From Nicotiana tabacum (taxonomy: Eukaryota; Streptophyta; Magnoliopsida; Solanales; Solanaceae), in contig NC_134081.1 of the NCBI RefSeq assembly GCF_000715075.1, positions 69,184,153 to 69,248,152 on the forward strand: a stretch of 64,000 bases of DNA. The letters are read 5' to 3'. Numbering within the stretch: position 1 is the first letter of the stretch; each line of letters begins with the position of its first letter. Below, one piece after another: positions 1 through 12,700 of this stretch. The notes beneath the pieces are model-generated. The model made no database searches. It saw only the letters and a list, made by a program, of their open reading frames with translations, and had not been told where the DNA came from. The position numbers and the translations under genes were made by a program.

Positions 1-352
1 TGGATTATGATGGATTAGTGACGTTGATAAATTCCAAATTGAGTCAATTGAGCATATGTAGTAGACTAGTGCTTTTGAGGCACTTCTTGAGGCTTAGTTG
101 TTGTCATTTAATTATTTTGAAACTCCATTGCATTCTTGGGATTGAATTTTTAAATGAGGGAGTTATTTGGTTAAAGTTCACATGCTTGTAGCCTAATTAT
201 TAGTACCAACCAAAGCCATAAGTGTTGTACGTAATTGGAGAATGTGATTTGAAGATGATAGCGATGCTAAATGACTTTTTAATGGTAGAGCCTCATTGAA
301 TTTGTGGTTTTGATTTGCTTGAGGACAAGCAAAGACTTTAAGTTCGGGGTAT
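1..352 (+). mobile_element. 3' internal end of an Athila-like LTR retrotransposon
   Basis: No coding domain is recognisable here. The stretch ends in a polypurine tract (aagttcggggta) directly before the TG of the LTR at 353, which identifies it as the 3' end of the internal region of a plus-strand element whose body lies left of the window. The short open frames in it have no recognisable similarity and are not called as genes. Confidence 0.6.
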
Positions 353-1741
353 TGATAAGTGGTGATTTTATCACTCATTTTAGTCTTTTTTTCTTTAGTT
401 TTTGTATCCTTTAATTATAATATGAGGTTATGTATGGTGGGCATTGCTAGAATTTCAGGTACAATGAGTCATGAAGAGAAGTGAAGTCAAATAAAGTGGA
501 ATTGAGCAAAAACAGAGTTGAAGAGGTGAATATGCACTCAGTGATTTCGCATCTGCGTAACAGTGTCCGCATTTGCGGACTCGCATTTTGTGAGAATGAG
601 TCCGCATCGAGAAGAGGGAGCTGTTATACTGGGACCACATCTGTGGATAGTCCTCCGTATTTGCGGAGGCGCTTCTGTGCTTAACTGTGCACATCTGAGT
701 TTCCAAGACCGCTTTTGCGAATATTCAATTTGTCACACGACTTTGCATCTGCGAGATGAATTTCGCGTCTACAAAGCCGCACCTGCGATGATTCTTCCAC
801 AGATGCAGTCAACGGGCTTTAGACCTAGACAACTTTGATATTTCACATTTTCTTGATCCCAAACCTACAAATAAAAGACCTAGCTCATTTGGAAGACATC
901 TTTGGCAGTCTTTAGACAAAAATACAAGCTTTGGAGCTAGGGTTCTTGCACACACACTTGGGAGTTGAAGATTTGAAGACCTTGCTTTGTATTGAATATT
1001 TAAGTGTGCAGTATTTATTCCAATACTTGAATCTTGTCTATGGAAATACTCATTGTGAAAGTTTGGATTAAATCTCTTGTTGTGATTATGTATTAAATAA
1101 TTTTTATTAATTATGAAGTGAGTTAATTATTTATTTAATTATTCTTGTTCTTTAATGTTTCCAAAGGGATTAGCTAACCCTAAGACTCGCCCATTAACTT
1201 TGAACTAATCTTGGAAAAGGTAATTTAGGATTGGAAAAGATTAATTAACAAGAACTTGAGGCGTTAACCCTCACTTTATAGATTCTACCTAGGGATAGGA
1301 TTGAACTACTTGTAGCCATATTCGGGTGCACTTAATCTCTTAATTGCTTTAGGGATCATTTAATTAGGAAGTCTTGTTAGTCTTTGGAAGAAGCCAATAT
1401 AGAATTAATATTTGAGGTTAATTAACATAAACTCGCTCATATTTGTAAAATCATAAAATACATTGGATCATTACTTGAGTGTAACTTTCCGTGTATCCAT
1501 GCTTGTAGCCATTGATCATTTTACTTGATTTCTAGGTTAGTTTATATTTTTGCATTTAGACATAATATTTTTTTTAAAACCCTTTTTAGTGTTTGGCTTA
1601 GCATAATAAGCAATAATTCTCTTACTTGTCTAATCGCCTACATATTGTTCTTTGTGGAATTCGATCCCGACTCATAGTTGGGTAAATTATATTGCATGCG
1701 ACCGTATTTTCTAACTCTTTAAGGAGTGGATTTGGACGTCA
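353..1741 (+). mobile_element. 3' LTR of an Athila-like element
   Basis: This 1389-bp LTR begins TGATAAGT after a polypurine tract and ends GACGTCA. Its length matches the 1.37-kb Athila LTRs at 7683 and 12922. Immediately right of it a minus-strand gypsy reverse-transcriptase reading frame resumes, so the element landed in that older element; the presumed 5-bp duplication is TATGT at 1742-1746, whose partner lies outside the window. The upstream half holds CpG-rich palindromes (about 545-790), followed by an AT-rich stretch near 865-880 that could hold the core promoter. The Athila assignment rests on length, termini and layout and is less certain than the LTR call. Confidence 0.65.
545..790 (+). 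promoter_or_regulatory. CGC-R-NN-Y-GCG palindrome array in LTR
   Basis: Repeated decamers such as CGCATCTGCG and CGCATTTGCG, with decayed forms (CGTATTTGCG, CGCTTTTGCG), lie upstream of a possible TATA-like segment near 870. The same words occur in chromovirus LTRs elsewhere in the window. Confidence 0.5.
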
Positions 1742-4066
1742 TATGTGCCATGCGATATGGTGGAATAGAGATGGGCTGAGTGCTCGTCACCGGATCAATA
1801 CCAAAATCAATACCCCTATCGAATGGCATGCCCGGTAGGTCTGCTGGAAACATATATAAAAACTCACTCATTACCGAAACTGACTCAACGGTAGGAGTAT
1901 TAGCACTAACATCCCTCACAAAGGCTAAGTACGCCAAGCACCCCTTCTGATAGCCTCAATCCATGCCAAAATTCACATCAAAATCCACTATATTAAGTAA
2001 CAGAAGTTCACCCTAGTCTCATAGCCTCTGATAGTGACCAAACAAGAACGATAGACCCGGTCTACCACAATAGAATCCCCAACGAGTGTAGACACATAAA
2101 CAGGAGTACTCAAAGAATCACGAGACATATCCAAATATGAAGAAAAATAGGATGACACATACGAATAAGTAAAACCCGGATCAAATAAAATTGATGCACC
2201 TCTATGACAGACTAGAACAATACTTGTGATGACATGATGCAACAACCTCAGTCTTACCAGGGAAAGCATAACAACGGGCCTGGCCTCCCCCTCTAGGACG
2301 TCCTCTACTTGCCTGTCCTTCACCTCTAGTTGGCAGTGCAGGTAGGGTAGCAACTGGAGCGTAAACCATAGCCTGAATACCCTGCGGAGGTCTACCCCTT
2401 CGAAGTCTTGGACAATCTCTCATTATGTGCCTAGTATCATCACACTTGAAACAACCTCTCTACGGGCGTAGCTGCTGGTACGGAGTCTGCCCCAGGCGGC
2501 TGGAATAACCATTGTAGGAACCCTGTGCAGAAGGTGTATTAAAAGATAGATTTCCCATGTGAGTACCCTAGGGTCCATGACTAGTTGGAGCACCACGAGT
2601 AACCTGAAGTGTAGACTAAACTGGTCGACTGATAAAGACTCTACCATGACGAGTTGAAACCGCAGAGCGGGAACCACTGAACCCTCCAAAATCTCGAGGC
2701 CTCTTGGCTTCCCTATCCCCTCTCTCCTGTCAGCGGATACGCTCCAACCTCCTAGCGATCTCCACAACCTAATAGAATGGAGTCCCAGTCTCTAACTCCC
2801 GTGTCATTCCAAATCTAAGGATGTAGCCGAGTCCCTCAATAAATCTGCGGACTCTCTCCCTAATAGTGGAAACCAAAGCAGGTGCATGATGAGATAACTC
2901 TGTAAACCTCATAGCATACTCGGACATAGTCATACTGCCCTGGCGCAACTGCTCGAACTCGATGCGCAACTCATCCCTGCGAGTCTGTGAAATGAACTCC
3001 GTCAAGAAGAGATTCGTGAACTGAGACCAAGTAAGTGGCGCTACACCAGCTAGCCTACTCGCCTCATAAGTCTTCCACCATCAATATACCAGCCACATCA
3101 GCTGGAAAGTAGTAAGGTCGACCCCACTCAACTCCATTATGCCCACAACACGCAGAATACGATGACACTCTCGTCCCTGTGGGTTTGTGGAATGAACTCC
3201 GTCAAAAAGAGATTCATGAACTGAGACCAAGTAAGTGGTGCTACGCCAGCTAGCCTACTCGCCTCATAAGTCTTCCACCATCAATATTCCAGCCCCGTCA
3301 GCTGGAAAGTAGTAAGGTCGACCCCGCTCAACTCCATTATGCCCACAACACGAAGAATACGATGACACTAGTCTAAGAAACCCTGTGCATCCTCAGAAGA
3401 TCCGCCACTAAAATGAGTAGGATGATACTTCTGGAACCTCTCTAACCTATGCTCCTTAAGCGACGCAACTGGCCCGACCTCGGGCTGAACCGCAATCACG
3501 GGTTGCACCGGTATAACACCTGGAGCCTGATCAATATGAGCCCACTGCTCTAGAGTATGGGCTGCGGGGTTTGAGCTCTTACTCCAGCCTGAGAAGTAGC
3601 TGCTACAACTGGAATCAGTCTTGCTTGAGCCAAAGTCATGAACGTTCTCAGAAAGTGCGCCAAAGACTCCTGAAGTCCAGGGGTAGCAACAGGCGCCTCG
3701 GGTTCCTGCTCCCCAATTGGAGCTACTGGTTGCTCCTAAATCGCAACCTTAGCACGGCCCCTCACTGCAGCACATCCCTCGCTTCGGCCTCAGCCTCTGC
3801 CCCGACCTCTAGCAACACCGACACTGGGAGTTGCATCATCAATAATTAAAGCTCATGTCCTCACCATCTATAAAAGAGTAGATAGACAAAAGCTAGAACT
3901 TTGAAATCAATAAATCGGCACGATAAGGAATGAAAGAAGTGGAATTTTCTAATAGTTTTGTAGCCTCACGAAGATAAGTACAGACGTCTCCATACCGATC
4001 CAGAAGACTCTACTAAACTTGCTTATGACTCGTAGAACCTATGAACCTAGAGTTCTGATACCAACT
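1742..4066 (-). pseudogene. Chromovirus gag-protease-RT fragment, broken
   Basis: Read right to left, a gag precursor starts near 3860 with an MRTRA-like start and a GRGRGR-rich N-terminus. It runs through the retrotransposon gag domain to a CCHC zinc knuckle at about 2410-2455 (C-x2-C-x4-H-x4-C intact: CFKCDDTRH...MRDC). An aspartic protease follows at 1988-2353 with the active-site-like LFDPG and Y-S-Y-V-S. The RT N-terminus at 1742-1937 carries the FVRDVSA and ISIPPYRMA motifs of this lineage and then is cut by the LTR at 353-1741. Several stops and frameshifts, plus a 200-bp internal duplication in gag, show that it is non-functional. The PBS (complement of initiator Met tRNA, TGGTATCAGA) lies at 4067-4076. 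Confidence 0.85.
2970..3369 (-). repeat. 200-bp tandem duplication inside gag pseudogene
   Basis: Two adjacent copies, 2970-3169 and 3170-3369, align end to end with period 200 and differ at roughly a dozen or more positions. Because 200 is not a multiple of three, the second copy shifts the gag frame. Confidence 0.9.
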
Positions 4067-4854
4067 TGTCACGACCCGAAATCCCGCCATAGGGGTCGTG
4101 ATGGCACCTAATTCCTAAAACTAGGTAAGCCTATCACATAATAATATCGAACAAAATATAACAACTCCAAAATGTAAATAAAAGCTGAGAAATGCCATAA
4201 CATAGCCAAAACATAGATACAACAGTCATCATCACAAAACCCGGTAATATTGAATCATAAGCTCTATAAGGATTACATAACAAGTCTCAAAGTGTACATC
4301 ATTGTTTGGAATAAATAAACAGTAAAAAAGAAAGAAAATAGGGTGACTCTAAGGCCTGTGAGCGAAACAGCAGGGATACCTTGAAGTCTCTGGTAATCTC
4401 CAGCACCTCATAATGATCAACTCGAGCCAAACTACTTGGATCAGCACAAAGAATGTGCAGAAGAGTAGTATGAGTACACCATAGTCGGTACCCAGTAAGT
4501 ATCAAGACTAACCTCGGTGGAGTAGTGACGAGGTTCAAGTCATGACACTCACTAGTCAAAAAACATGTGTAAGATATTAAAAGAAAACTGACAGAAGAAA
4601 ACATAACAAAACAGATATCAACAACCATAAAGAACAAGTAACATCAACTCCAAGTAGAATAACCACTACGTACCAACCAATTATCAAATAGGAGTGGAAC
4701 ATGTGATAGCATATAAAATCAACCAATAACTCATGAAAATACACAGTAGAAACATTTAAGAGAACAAGTATGTGACCAAAACATCAATCCTCATTACGAC
4801 ACATGAACAATAACAAGCGAACACCCCGAATATCACATAACATCATCAACAAGC

Positions 4855-4995
4855 CACCCTTATGTCGTTGCATGCGCATCACAATGAAATGTTCCATTTA
4901 TGTCGCCGCACGCGCATAAGCCACCTTTATCTCGATGCATGTGCATCAATAAACACATCCCTTATGTAGCCGCATGCGCATCTCGCCACCCTTAT
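4855..4995 (-). repeat. Short tandem repeats with TGCA-type palindromes
   Basis: Four imperfect units of roughly 35-50 bp are built on 'cttatgtcgccgcatgcgca'. Cores such as TGCATGTGCA and TGCATGCGCA are self-complementary. The array lies at the same relative place as the arrays in the other long LTRs. Confidence 0.65.
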
Positions 4996-5804
4996 ACTTC
5001 ACACAATAACAACCAACCCGCACAAAAAACCCACATGTGCCATAACATCACAAAAGCAACAATATCCCAAAGTCACATCAAGATATAGCCCGCAGCTCAA
5101 CAATAAGATGCACAATAACATGACAATAGCATAAAAGTGCGGGGAATATTCAACAATAAAACATGTTTCATATTAAAAAAAAATAACTCCAATTCAAGGC
5201 ATATTAATAGCCTAAGGTCTCATCTGGTCATATACCACACATACACCCGTTTAAACACTCGTCACCTCGTATACACGTCATTTCACATAGCACAATAGTG
5301 CAATTTAGACCAAATTATATGGAGTACTCTCCCTACACAAAGTTATGCAAGATACTTATCTCAAATAACCCCAATCAATATTTAAAAATATTTTTCCTTT
5401 AAAATTCACCTCTGCCCGGCTTAAATTTATCCAAAAATAACTTAATAATATCAAATAATGCAAGAGAAATCAATTTCGATTAATAAAGTTGAGACCTTTA
5501 CATAATTCTCAAAAAGTCACCAAAAGTCAAAATATCTTATTGTTTTTCAAATCCGTATCCAAGTTGACTCTCAAATCTCAAATTATTATTTTTCATAACA
5601 TAGCCAAAATCCCCAAAATTTCCCTTCAAATTACATGGTTTTGATGTTAAGTAATCAAGTTATAATATCAATATTGAGTAAAAATTATTTACCCAATGAA
5701 TATGTGTGAAACCCCCTCCAAAAATTGCCTCCCACCGAGTCTAGGGCTCAAAATGTGATAAAATGAGACTAAGTCCCGAAATCCCAACTATTTGTTTAGC
5801 TGCA

Positions 5805-6100
5805 GAAGTCACATTTGTGACCTTGGGTTCGTAGATGCGACCCTTGGCTCGCAAAAGCGGATAGTGATCAACCCTAAAAATGCCACAAATGTGACCAGCA
5901 CTCCGCAAATGCGAAGTCTGCCTCCATCGCAAAAGCGATCGAACGAAAGCAAATGTGATCCCCCTGCCCAGGTCCCTTTTTTTGGAATTGCGAGGTTGGC
6001 TTCGCAAATGTGAAGCTTGCCTCTCCCAGCCTCCATTGCAATTCTGACATGACCACCGTAAATTCGGCTACCACAAATGTGAACTGGTGCTCGCATTTGT
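5805..6100 (-). promoter_or_regulatory. Decayed CGCAAATGCG palindrome array in LTR
   Basis: Words include CGCAAATGCGA and many CpG-to-TpG/CpA decayed forms (CACAAATGTGA, CACATTTGTGA). Downstream in LTR sense, an ATTTTATCA stretch near 5755 is a candidate core promoter. Confidence 0.5.
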
Positions 6101-6824
6101 GAGACCTGCAGCACCAGCCAAAAACCAGCAAATTTGGAAGAAGTTCAAAACACTCTGAAATGCATCTGAAGCTCACCCGAGCCCCCAGCGCTCCACACCA
6201 AACATCCACACAAGTCTAGAAATATCATACAAACTTGCTCGCAAGCTCAAAGCACTGAAATAACATCCGGAACTACGAATCAAACAACAAAATGCATAGA
6301 ATTCACAATGAAACTCAAGAACTTCTAAAATCACAACCAAGCGTATGATTCCTACCAAACTAACTCGGAATGATACCAAACTTTGCACACAAGTTTCAAA
6401 TGAAAAACCAGGCCTATTCCAAGTCCTGAAATCAAAATCCAAACCAGATAGCCACAAAGTCAACCCATGGTCAAACTTAGAAATTCTAAACTTTCAAATT
6501 ACCAACTTTCGGCAAAAAGAGTCAATTCATCGTAGGAACCTCCGAATTCAATTTCGGGCATATGCCCAAGTCCATAATCACTATATGAACCTATTGGAAC
6601 CATCAAAATATTATTTCGGGGTCCTTTTTGCAAAAGTCAAAACTTGATTAACTCTTCCAACCTAAGCTTCCAAACTAGGAACCAAGTGTTCCAAATGAAC
6701 CCAAAACCTCCCTGAAACCAAACCAACCATCACCGCAAGTTACATAACCATAAATACACATACAGAAATCTTCAAAAGGGGAAACGGGACTTAAATATAC
6801 AAAATGACCAGTCGGGTCGTTACG

Positions 6825-7169
6825 TTCTCCCCCTCTTAACAAATGTTCATCCTCGAATGAATATAGAGACATACCTGATGTGCCAAAAAGGTGAGGATAT
6901 CGGCTCTACATGTCATGCTCGGTCTCCCAAGCTGCCTCTTCGATCGATTAACCTCTCCACTGAACCTTCACCGATGGAATATTCTTTGACCTCAACTAGC
7001 AAATCAGCATGTCCAAGATAGCTACCTGCTCCTCAACATAAGTCAACTCCTTGTCCAACTACACCGAGATGAAATCTAACACATGAGACGGATCCCCATA
7101 GTACTTCAGGACCATGGAAATATGGAACACCATGTGAACTCCTGATAAACAACCAGTTGGGTCGTTACA
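6825..7169 (-). pseudogene. Chromovirus 3' pol end (chromodomain) and LTR-tip remnant
   Basis: After the polypurine tract at 6825-6840, the minus strand encodes a broken chromodomain tail, recognisable by VKVQWRG, EEAAWETEHDM and SRYPHLF-like segments. The integrase C-terminal end (VFHISM, YYGDPSHVLDF) follows to about 7140. In-frame stops interrupt it. At 7150-7169 a second tip of the same LTR type (ending gtcgttaca) appears with no LTR body, marking another rearrangement. Confidence 0.7.
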
Positions 7170-7546
7170 CAAGTAATGTTCTACAGGAAATGAAAGTGGT
7201 TTTTCCCTTGGAGGTCATACAAGTATAAGAGAAAACTTGGTCTTCCCTTGTTATGGTGAGATTGAAGTTATTGCAAGTTGAAGCAAGGTATAAGGGGACT
7301 GATTTCATGCATACAAGGAAAACGTACACTCTCCTACTTGTATAAGAGTTTGATGAGGTTTTTGAAGTGTTGTTTTATTAAAAAGTCATGAGATAAAGGT
7401 CGAAAATCGTATTTAAAGTGTTGTGTTGTAGTGGACAATTTTAAAGCCAGGTTTATGATATGTTGAGGCTGGAAATAGGTGGAATAACTTAGATATGATG
7501 TGGTTAATGTTGTTGCTATTGTTAAGGGCTTAAGGAAAGTAGAGAG
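7170..7546. other. Unassigned AT-rich stretch between two elements
   Basis: No coding, RNA or repeat signature was recognised. The open frame on the minus strand is low complexity and is not called. Confidence 0.5.
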
Positions 7547-7682
7547 AACCTGCGCACAGTCAAAGAACACCAACTGTAAAAAGGGAAAAATAAAATAAAA
7601 GAAAAAGAAAAATTCCTAAATTAGCACTACAAACTATTTCAAACACTATTGATTACCAATCCCCGGCAACGATGCCAAAATT
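7547..7682 (-). mobile_element. Extra Athila leader with PBS, left of the left LTR
   Basis: These 136 bp copy the leader at 12785-12921, including the PBS (rc of ccccggcaacgatgcca; tRNA-Asp type as in Athila). A leader and PBS belong beside a 5' LTR, yet the adjacent LTR also serves as the 3' LTR of the element to its right. The left LTR must therefore once have been internal to a tandem array that was later truncated at 7547. Confidence 0.8.
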
Positions 7683-9057
7683 TGACGAGCTCGAAACACA
7701 CACTTAAATTATGCTCGCTAATCAAATATAGTATAGTATAATATCGTATCCACAAGGATTGGATTTAAATAATATTCTCGTAGTTTCTAACTTGATCGCT
7801 ATCCCAAATGATCAACAATTGAGATTTATATGATTTCTAACTAAAATTAACTAAGAGTCTAGAGGTATTGACTAATGACAATCGAAACAAAGATAAGCAA
7901 GGAAGTTATCAGTGGGAGAAAATAGGGGTCTATAGGATAGGTGCAAGATAATTGTTTGAGATCTAACTCTAGATAACTCACTTCTAATGTTTAAGTGGGT
8001 ATCTCGAATTCATTCAATTATCAGTTCAAACGTTCGGCAAAACTCCTCTCTCGATTAAGTCTTAACCTCACAAGATGAACCAATTTAAGCACGTGAAAAT
8101 ATGCAAGAATGCGTAGTGGATTGGTCTGTAGGAAAACCTCTTTCGACTCTTCTCCTAAATAGGTTTAATCAATGATTCAACTAGCCTTTTTCGATTACTA
8201 AGAAGAATCCATGAACTCAACCAATAAGATAATGCAAAGATATCACAAGTTATGCCTCTCTCGATTACATGAACAAGTGAATATAGATGCAACAATTAAA
8301 TCATCCAAAAATGCTTCAATACATAAAAACTAGAGTTATAATCCAAAAACGATCATCAATACACCAAATCCATCAAACCCTAAAGAAAACTATTCCGTAG
8401 ATATGGAGCAATTCATCACAAATATAATTAAAAGATAGAAAAACATAAATCCAATCCAAACTCCGGTCTTGAGTGAGGAAGGAATGATGAAATCCTTGTG
8501 CTCGTATTCTTCCAACTCCTCCTTAGCCTCCTTAGGTCGAATATGTGTCAAAAGTCCAGAAAATAACGTTTTTCCATGTATTTATACCAAGTAGGGTCGG
8601 GTCCAGACGAAATCACCTTCTCCTAGCCGAAATTGGATTTTCACTCTGTAAAAATTGCACAGGCATGCCGCATGAGGCGACGCGCCATGCGGGGCATTAG
8701 TGGGGAAATCCAAAGAGTTGGTTCTGACAGGCAACAGATATTTGCACAGCCGCGGCGCCCCACGTGCCGCAGCAGTTAGGTTTTCTCATAGTACGGATAT
8801 TTCTTGCGTTTTGACGTCTAGACTTAGTCCTCGACCCCCGAACACGATCCCGGCTTAATCCCTTGGGATTTTACTCAGACGTCAAAACTCTAAAATACTC
8901 GAATTAATTCCATAACATCTACATAGCTCGGAATCACTCCTACAAGGCATAAAACACACAATAAGTGCAAAACACTATCAATTAAAGCTCAGAACGAGTA
9001 AAGTGCAGTAAAATAGAATGCAAAGTGACTAAAACCTCAGATTATAGTCTACCATCA
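7683..9057 (-). mobile_element. Athila left (3') LTR
   Basis: This 1375-bp LTR reads on the minus strand from TGATGGTAGAC (9057) to GAGCTCGTCA (7683). A TATA box (rc of gtatttata) lies at about 8578-8586, with GC-rich partly palindromic words upstream in LTR sense at 8651-8770. A polypurine tract (rc of ataccccacactt) sits at 9058-9070. It pairs with the LTR at 12922-14294. Confidence 0.9.
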
Positions 9058-10870
9058 ATACCCCACACTTAAACCATTGATCGTCCTCGAGCAATCAAAC
9101 TACACTTCACATAGAACACGACCTTTTTCAATAACTCTCATAACTCATCACACCAAGAATATTTAAAACAGATTAAGCACTCTAACGTAACATCCTCGCC
9201 TCACGATTTGAATCAAAAGCACCACGCATTATTTATAACCCTCTCACTTGCTCTAACACAGAGGTCAATGACATTACCTTTTCTTCATGAATTAAGTGTC
9301 CCCACACAACAATCGAGAGTAGTTCCAAACGTAATAAAATTTAAGAACAATTAGGAAATCAAGATAGGAAGAATTCACTCACTCTTAGAAACAACATTCA
9401 TGTGCCACAAAAGACGTACCATAAGCTTGCCCGTAGTGTACTACTTTACTAATTGAGCTCATTCAATCAAGGATCAAGTAGGACTTTATTTTAGTTGTAA
9501 TATAGGCTGCGGGACGGGTAGGATATATTTAGATATAAGAGTGACTACACCTCCCTAATCACATTAATACATACATTTCATTGTTCAAGACCCCACACTT
9601 ATGTCAAACGAAAACTCCACCTTCACATCAATACACATTAACTCCCTACCTCTTTAAGCACAATTACATCAAGAGACACCACTATCGAAGAATATTTTTC
9701 ACAATCATACACTTATTTTTTCTTTTCTTTTTCAATTCAAGTGGCTCTTACTTTTTCAAAACAATGCACCTTTCTCCTTAGTTCAATAGTTCCCCTCAAA
9801 AGCCAAACCAACCACCCCACACTTCAACTTTTACAAAGTTCATAATAAATTCAAGTGCTCACGAGAAGTACATGGTTTAAATAGATGGTCAATTCAAATA
9901 AATGGGTAAGGCTTGTAATGTGATTGCCAAAGAAACAGGATTACAAGCTCAACAAGGTTAACTAAGATACATAACAATTAAGTGGGTAAAAGCATATAAC
10001 TGGATCGACCAAGAAACGCCTATATCACTTCCAAGACTGAATAAACTACTATTTCGCTTTGCAAATACACGAGGCAAGTTCTAGGTATCAAATGCAATGC
10101 ACAGAATAACACAAAACCTCACACACACATGGCACATAACTCACTCATGATAGGATTATCAAGACACTCTAGTCAAAGCAATTAAGCAAAGTTAAAATCA
10201 TACAGTTTAAGGTACTTATACAAAAGTTAAAAAATGAGCCTAAGCGTCACAACTAAAGTACTCACATTCTCAAGGTATAATAAAATGAAGAGATATTGCC
10301 TTCAATTCAACTCATAGCACAAGGTTTCCTACTCCTAAAAACTAAAAACTAACTACACCCGGTTCAAACAAAACCCCTGGAAAAGAACCGCGGCACAAAG
10401 AAAAACCAAGGGGGACTTGTTACACTACATAACAAAAGAAAATCTTTTTGTTTTTTTTTGTTTCAACTTTAATCCCTCAAGAAGCCCAGCGAATGATATC
10501 CATCGTTGGGAAAAATCAAATTTTTTTCAATTCTTCTTTTTTTTTCTTTCAATTTTCCAACTACTATAACTAACAAAACTAACACATATACATACAACAT
10601 ACAATTATCCCCCACCACACACTTTAAGTTATGGCATATCCCCATGACATACAATTAAAAAGTATAAGATAAAAGAAACTTCCTTGAACATCTAGTCGGG
10701 ATTTGAGTCGAAGTCGGGCTCCATTCCTCACCTTCAGATTAATGCGCACATACATACCGACAGCTTTTCTCAGCCTTCTTGGGGTACACCCCACACTTAT
10801 CTTTCTCACTCAGTGCAGCCTTCTCTTTTGAGCCTTTCACTTTCTACTCAACACTCGTAGCTGGTTTTTC
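9058..10870 (-). mobile_element. Athila internal 3' part, non-coding, RT and integrase missing
   Basis: Between the polypurine tract and the protease no RT, RNase H or integrase motif is visible on either strand. A second purine-rich copy (rc of cccacactt) occurs near 10790. Small open frames in this AT-rich stretch are not supported as genes. The element is therefore internally deleted and would depend on other elements for enzymes. Confidence 0.7.
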
Positions 10871-11160
10871 TTTTTATGCCCCCTTTTCTACATTCATACC
10901 AAAAGTCACTGTCTCATCGCCCACTCTAAGCATGAGTTTCCTCTCATGTATATCCAATATTGCTCTATCCATTGCTAAGAATGGTCTTCCTAGGATGAGG
11001 GGGATCTCCTTGTTTTCCTCCATATTCACCACTATAAAGTCTACAGGAAATACGAACTTATCCACCCGAACTAACACATCTTTCAATATTTCCTCGGGTG
11101 TTAAAGTCGTCTAGTCCGCCAGCTGCAAAGATATTGGCACCGACCTTATCTCTCCAATCT
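10871..11160 (-). pseudogene. Athila aspartic protease C-terminal part
   Basis: The minus strand encodes KDVLVRVDKFVFPVDFIVV followed by an IPLILGRPFLA block and a terminal LRVGDETVTF segment. This is the conserved second half of the Athila/Tat retropepsin, including the I-L-G-R-P-F flap-side motif. The first half, with the catalytic Asp, is disrupted upstream by stops. It is part of the broken gag-pro frame of the 7683-14294 element. Confidence 0.8.
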
Positions 11161-11631
11161 CCTTCTTAAGTTTCCTGTAAATAGATAGAGGATCGGGGTA
11201 GGATCTTTCAACACTTGCCTACTTCTCAGGGTCACAACATTCACCATTTCTTTGGAATTCTTTTTTGTATCAGCGAAGAGAGTACATGGAACCCTCTCAG
11301 ATAATATTGTTGCAAACTGTCCCACTTGTCTCTCTAGGTTTCACAAACCAGTGCATAATTCTTTGGCAGTTGCTCAATGAGCGTCCAACCTCTCATCTGT
11401 CTTGATAATGAAAGCCTTCATTAGATCCTCTAGACCAGGCTGAATGGGCTTTTGAGGCTGAAATTACTGTCTCTGTTAATTTTGGTATGCTGGAGCTCCT
11501 TGTCCCTGCGGTCTAGAGTTATTTTGCTGCCAAGCATTTGCAGTACCTCCAGGTGAACTCCATGAAAAATCGGGGTGCCTCTGACCCATTGCATTAAAAT
11601 TGTAGTTTCCCACAATATTTACTTCCTCGGT

Positions 11632-12700
11632 TTAGGCTTGACACTCATGAGTAGGGTGTTCTATTTCATATATATCACAAGCTGCGTAAGGCTTACTTTG
11701 TATCGAGGCTAAGGTCAGCTTCCTTATCTCTTTGGCCATAGCATCAAGCTGTACCTGCACAGATGTGTTAGCATCAACCTGGTGAACACCAGTTGATCTT
11801 CTTCTTCTTTCAGCACTCTCAGAGGGCCACTGATTTACATCTTCAGATAACTCGTCAAGAATTGTGACTATCTCCTCTGGAGTCTTCTTCATCAACGGGA
11901 CTCCAGTTGTATTGCTCAATGTTCTACGTGAGGCCGGTGTCAACCCATCCCAGAAGTCCTGGAGTTGCATCCAGAGTTCAATTCCGCTATGTTAACACTT
12001 TCGAACAATCTACTTAAACCTCTCTCATGCTTCAAAAACAGTTATCTTTCTGGCAGAAGTTATGGATTTCTCTTCTAAACTTACCCGTTTTAACTGAGGA
12101 TAAATATTTATCAAGGATCTCCTCCCATGTTCGTATCGATCCTGTGGGTAAGCTCCGAAGCCACTGCTTTGCATCATCTTTGAGCGAAAAGAGGAATGCC
12201 CTTAAGTACACTACATCTTGTGACACCCCATTGTATTGAAAGGTGTTCATAATCTTCTTGACGTCCATTAGATGTGTGTTTGGATCTTCGTTTGGCTTCC
12301 CTCTGAAGACAAAATAATACTGAATGGTTTGAAGCAACCCTTGCTTCAATTCAAAGTTGTTATTTGCAATGGGAGGTGATCTCACACTTGATAATTCTTG
12401 ATTGTAGACCGGTCTAGCATAATCACCAAGTGGTCTCCCAAGCATGAGAGTTATATTTTTGAACTGGTCTGCACCCAAGGTTTGATTTTGAGCAATTCTA
12501 TGACCCCTCTCTTCTTCGTAGATAATCTGTGCATCTCTAATAGCTGCTTCCTCAGAATCCTGTGCAGCTTGTTCTCTTCGTTGGGCTGCTTCTCTCGCAA
12601 CCAAATTTACATTATCCTCACCGTTTTCAGCCATAGTTTCTTTGGTTGAAGATTGCCCAACCTTGTCTAATGTCTCTATGAGATTTTTTTCGTTCCTCAA
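11632..12700 (-). pseudogene. Athila gag, two frames split by stops
   Basis: Minus strand 12700-12032 gives about 222 residues ending in the gag core, with NNFELKQGLLQ, GKPNEDPNTHL, FSLKDDAKQWLRSLP and SIRTWEEILDKYL. These are hallmark Athila gag motifs. Continuation in 11970-11632 carries LQDFWDGLTPASRRTL and a PEEIVTILDEL block. Several stops lie between the halves near 11980-12030. Gag packages element RNA in virus-like particles; this copy cannot make an intact product. Confidence 0.88.

Larger units (their letters stand above)
4077..6824 (-). mobile_element. Long chromovirus LTR shared by two internal regions
   Basis: On the minus strand this 2748-bp LTR runs from GTAACGACC at 6824 (first base pair decayed) to CGTGACA at 4077. 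On its left is a tRNA-iMet PBS and gag, as for a 5' LTR. On its right is a polypurine tract (rc of ctccccctctta) and a chromodomain end, as for a 3' LTR. It therefore joins two internal regions head to tail. It contains a palindrome array (about 5805-6100) and a tandem array (about 4855-4995). Confidence 0.85.

Noticed and set aside
7334..7573. Minus-strand frame of 79 residues
   Set aside because: It is Thr/Ser/Leu-rich and low complexity, overlaps the Athila leader boundary, and shows no recognisable domain.
12398..12649. Plus-strand open frame inside Athila gag
   Set aside because: It is antisense to recognised gag motifs.
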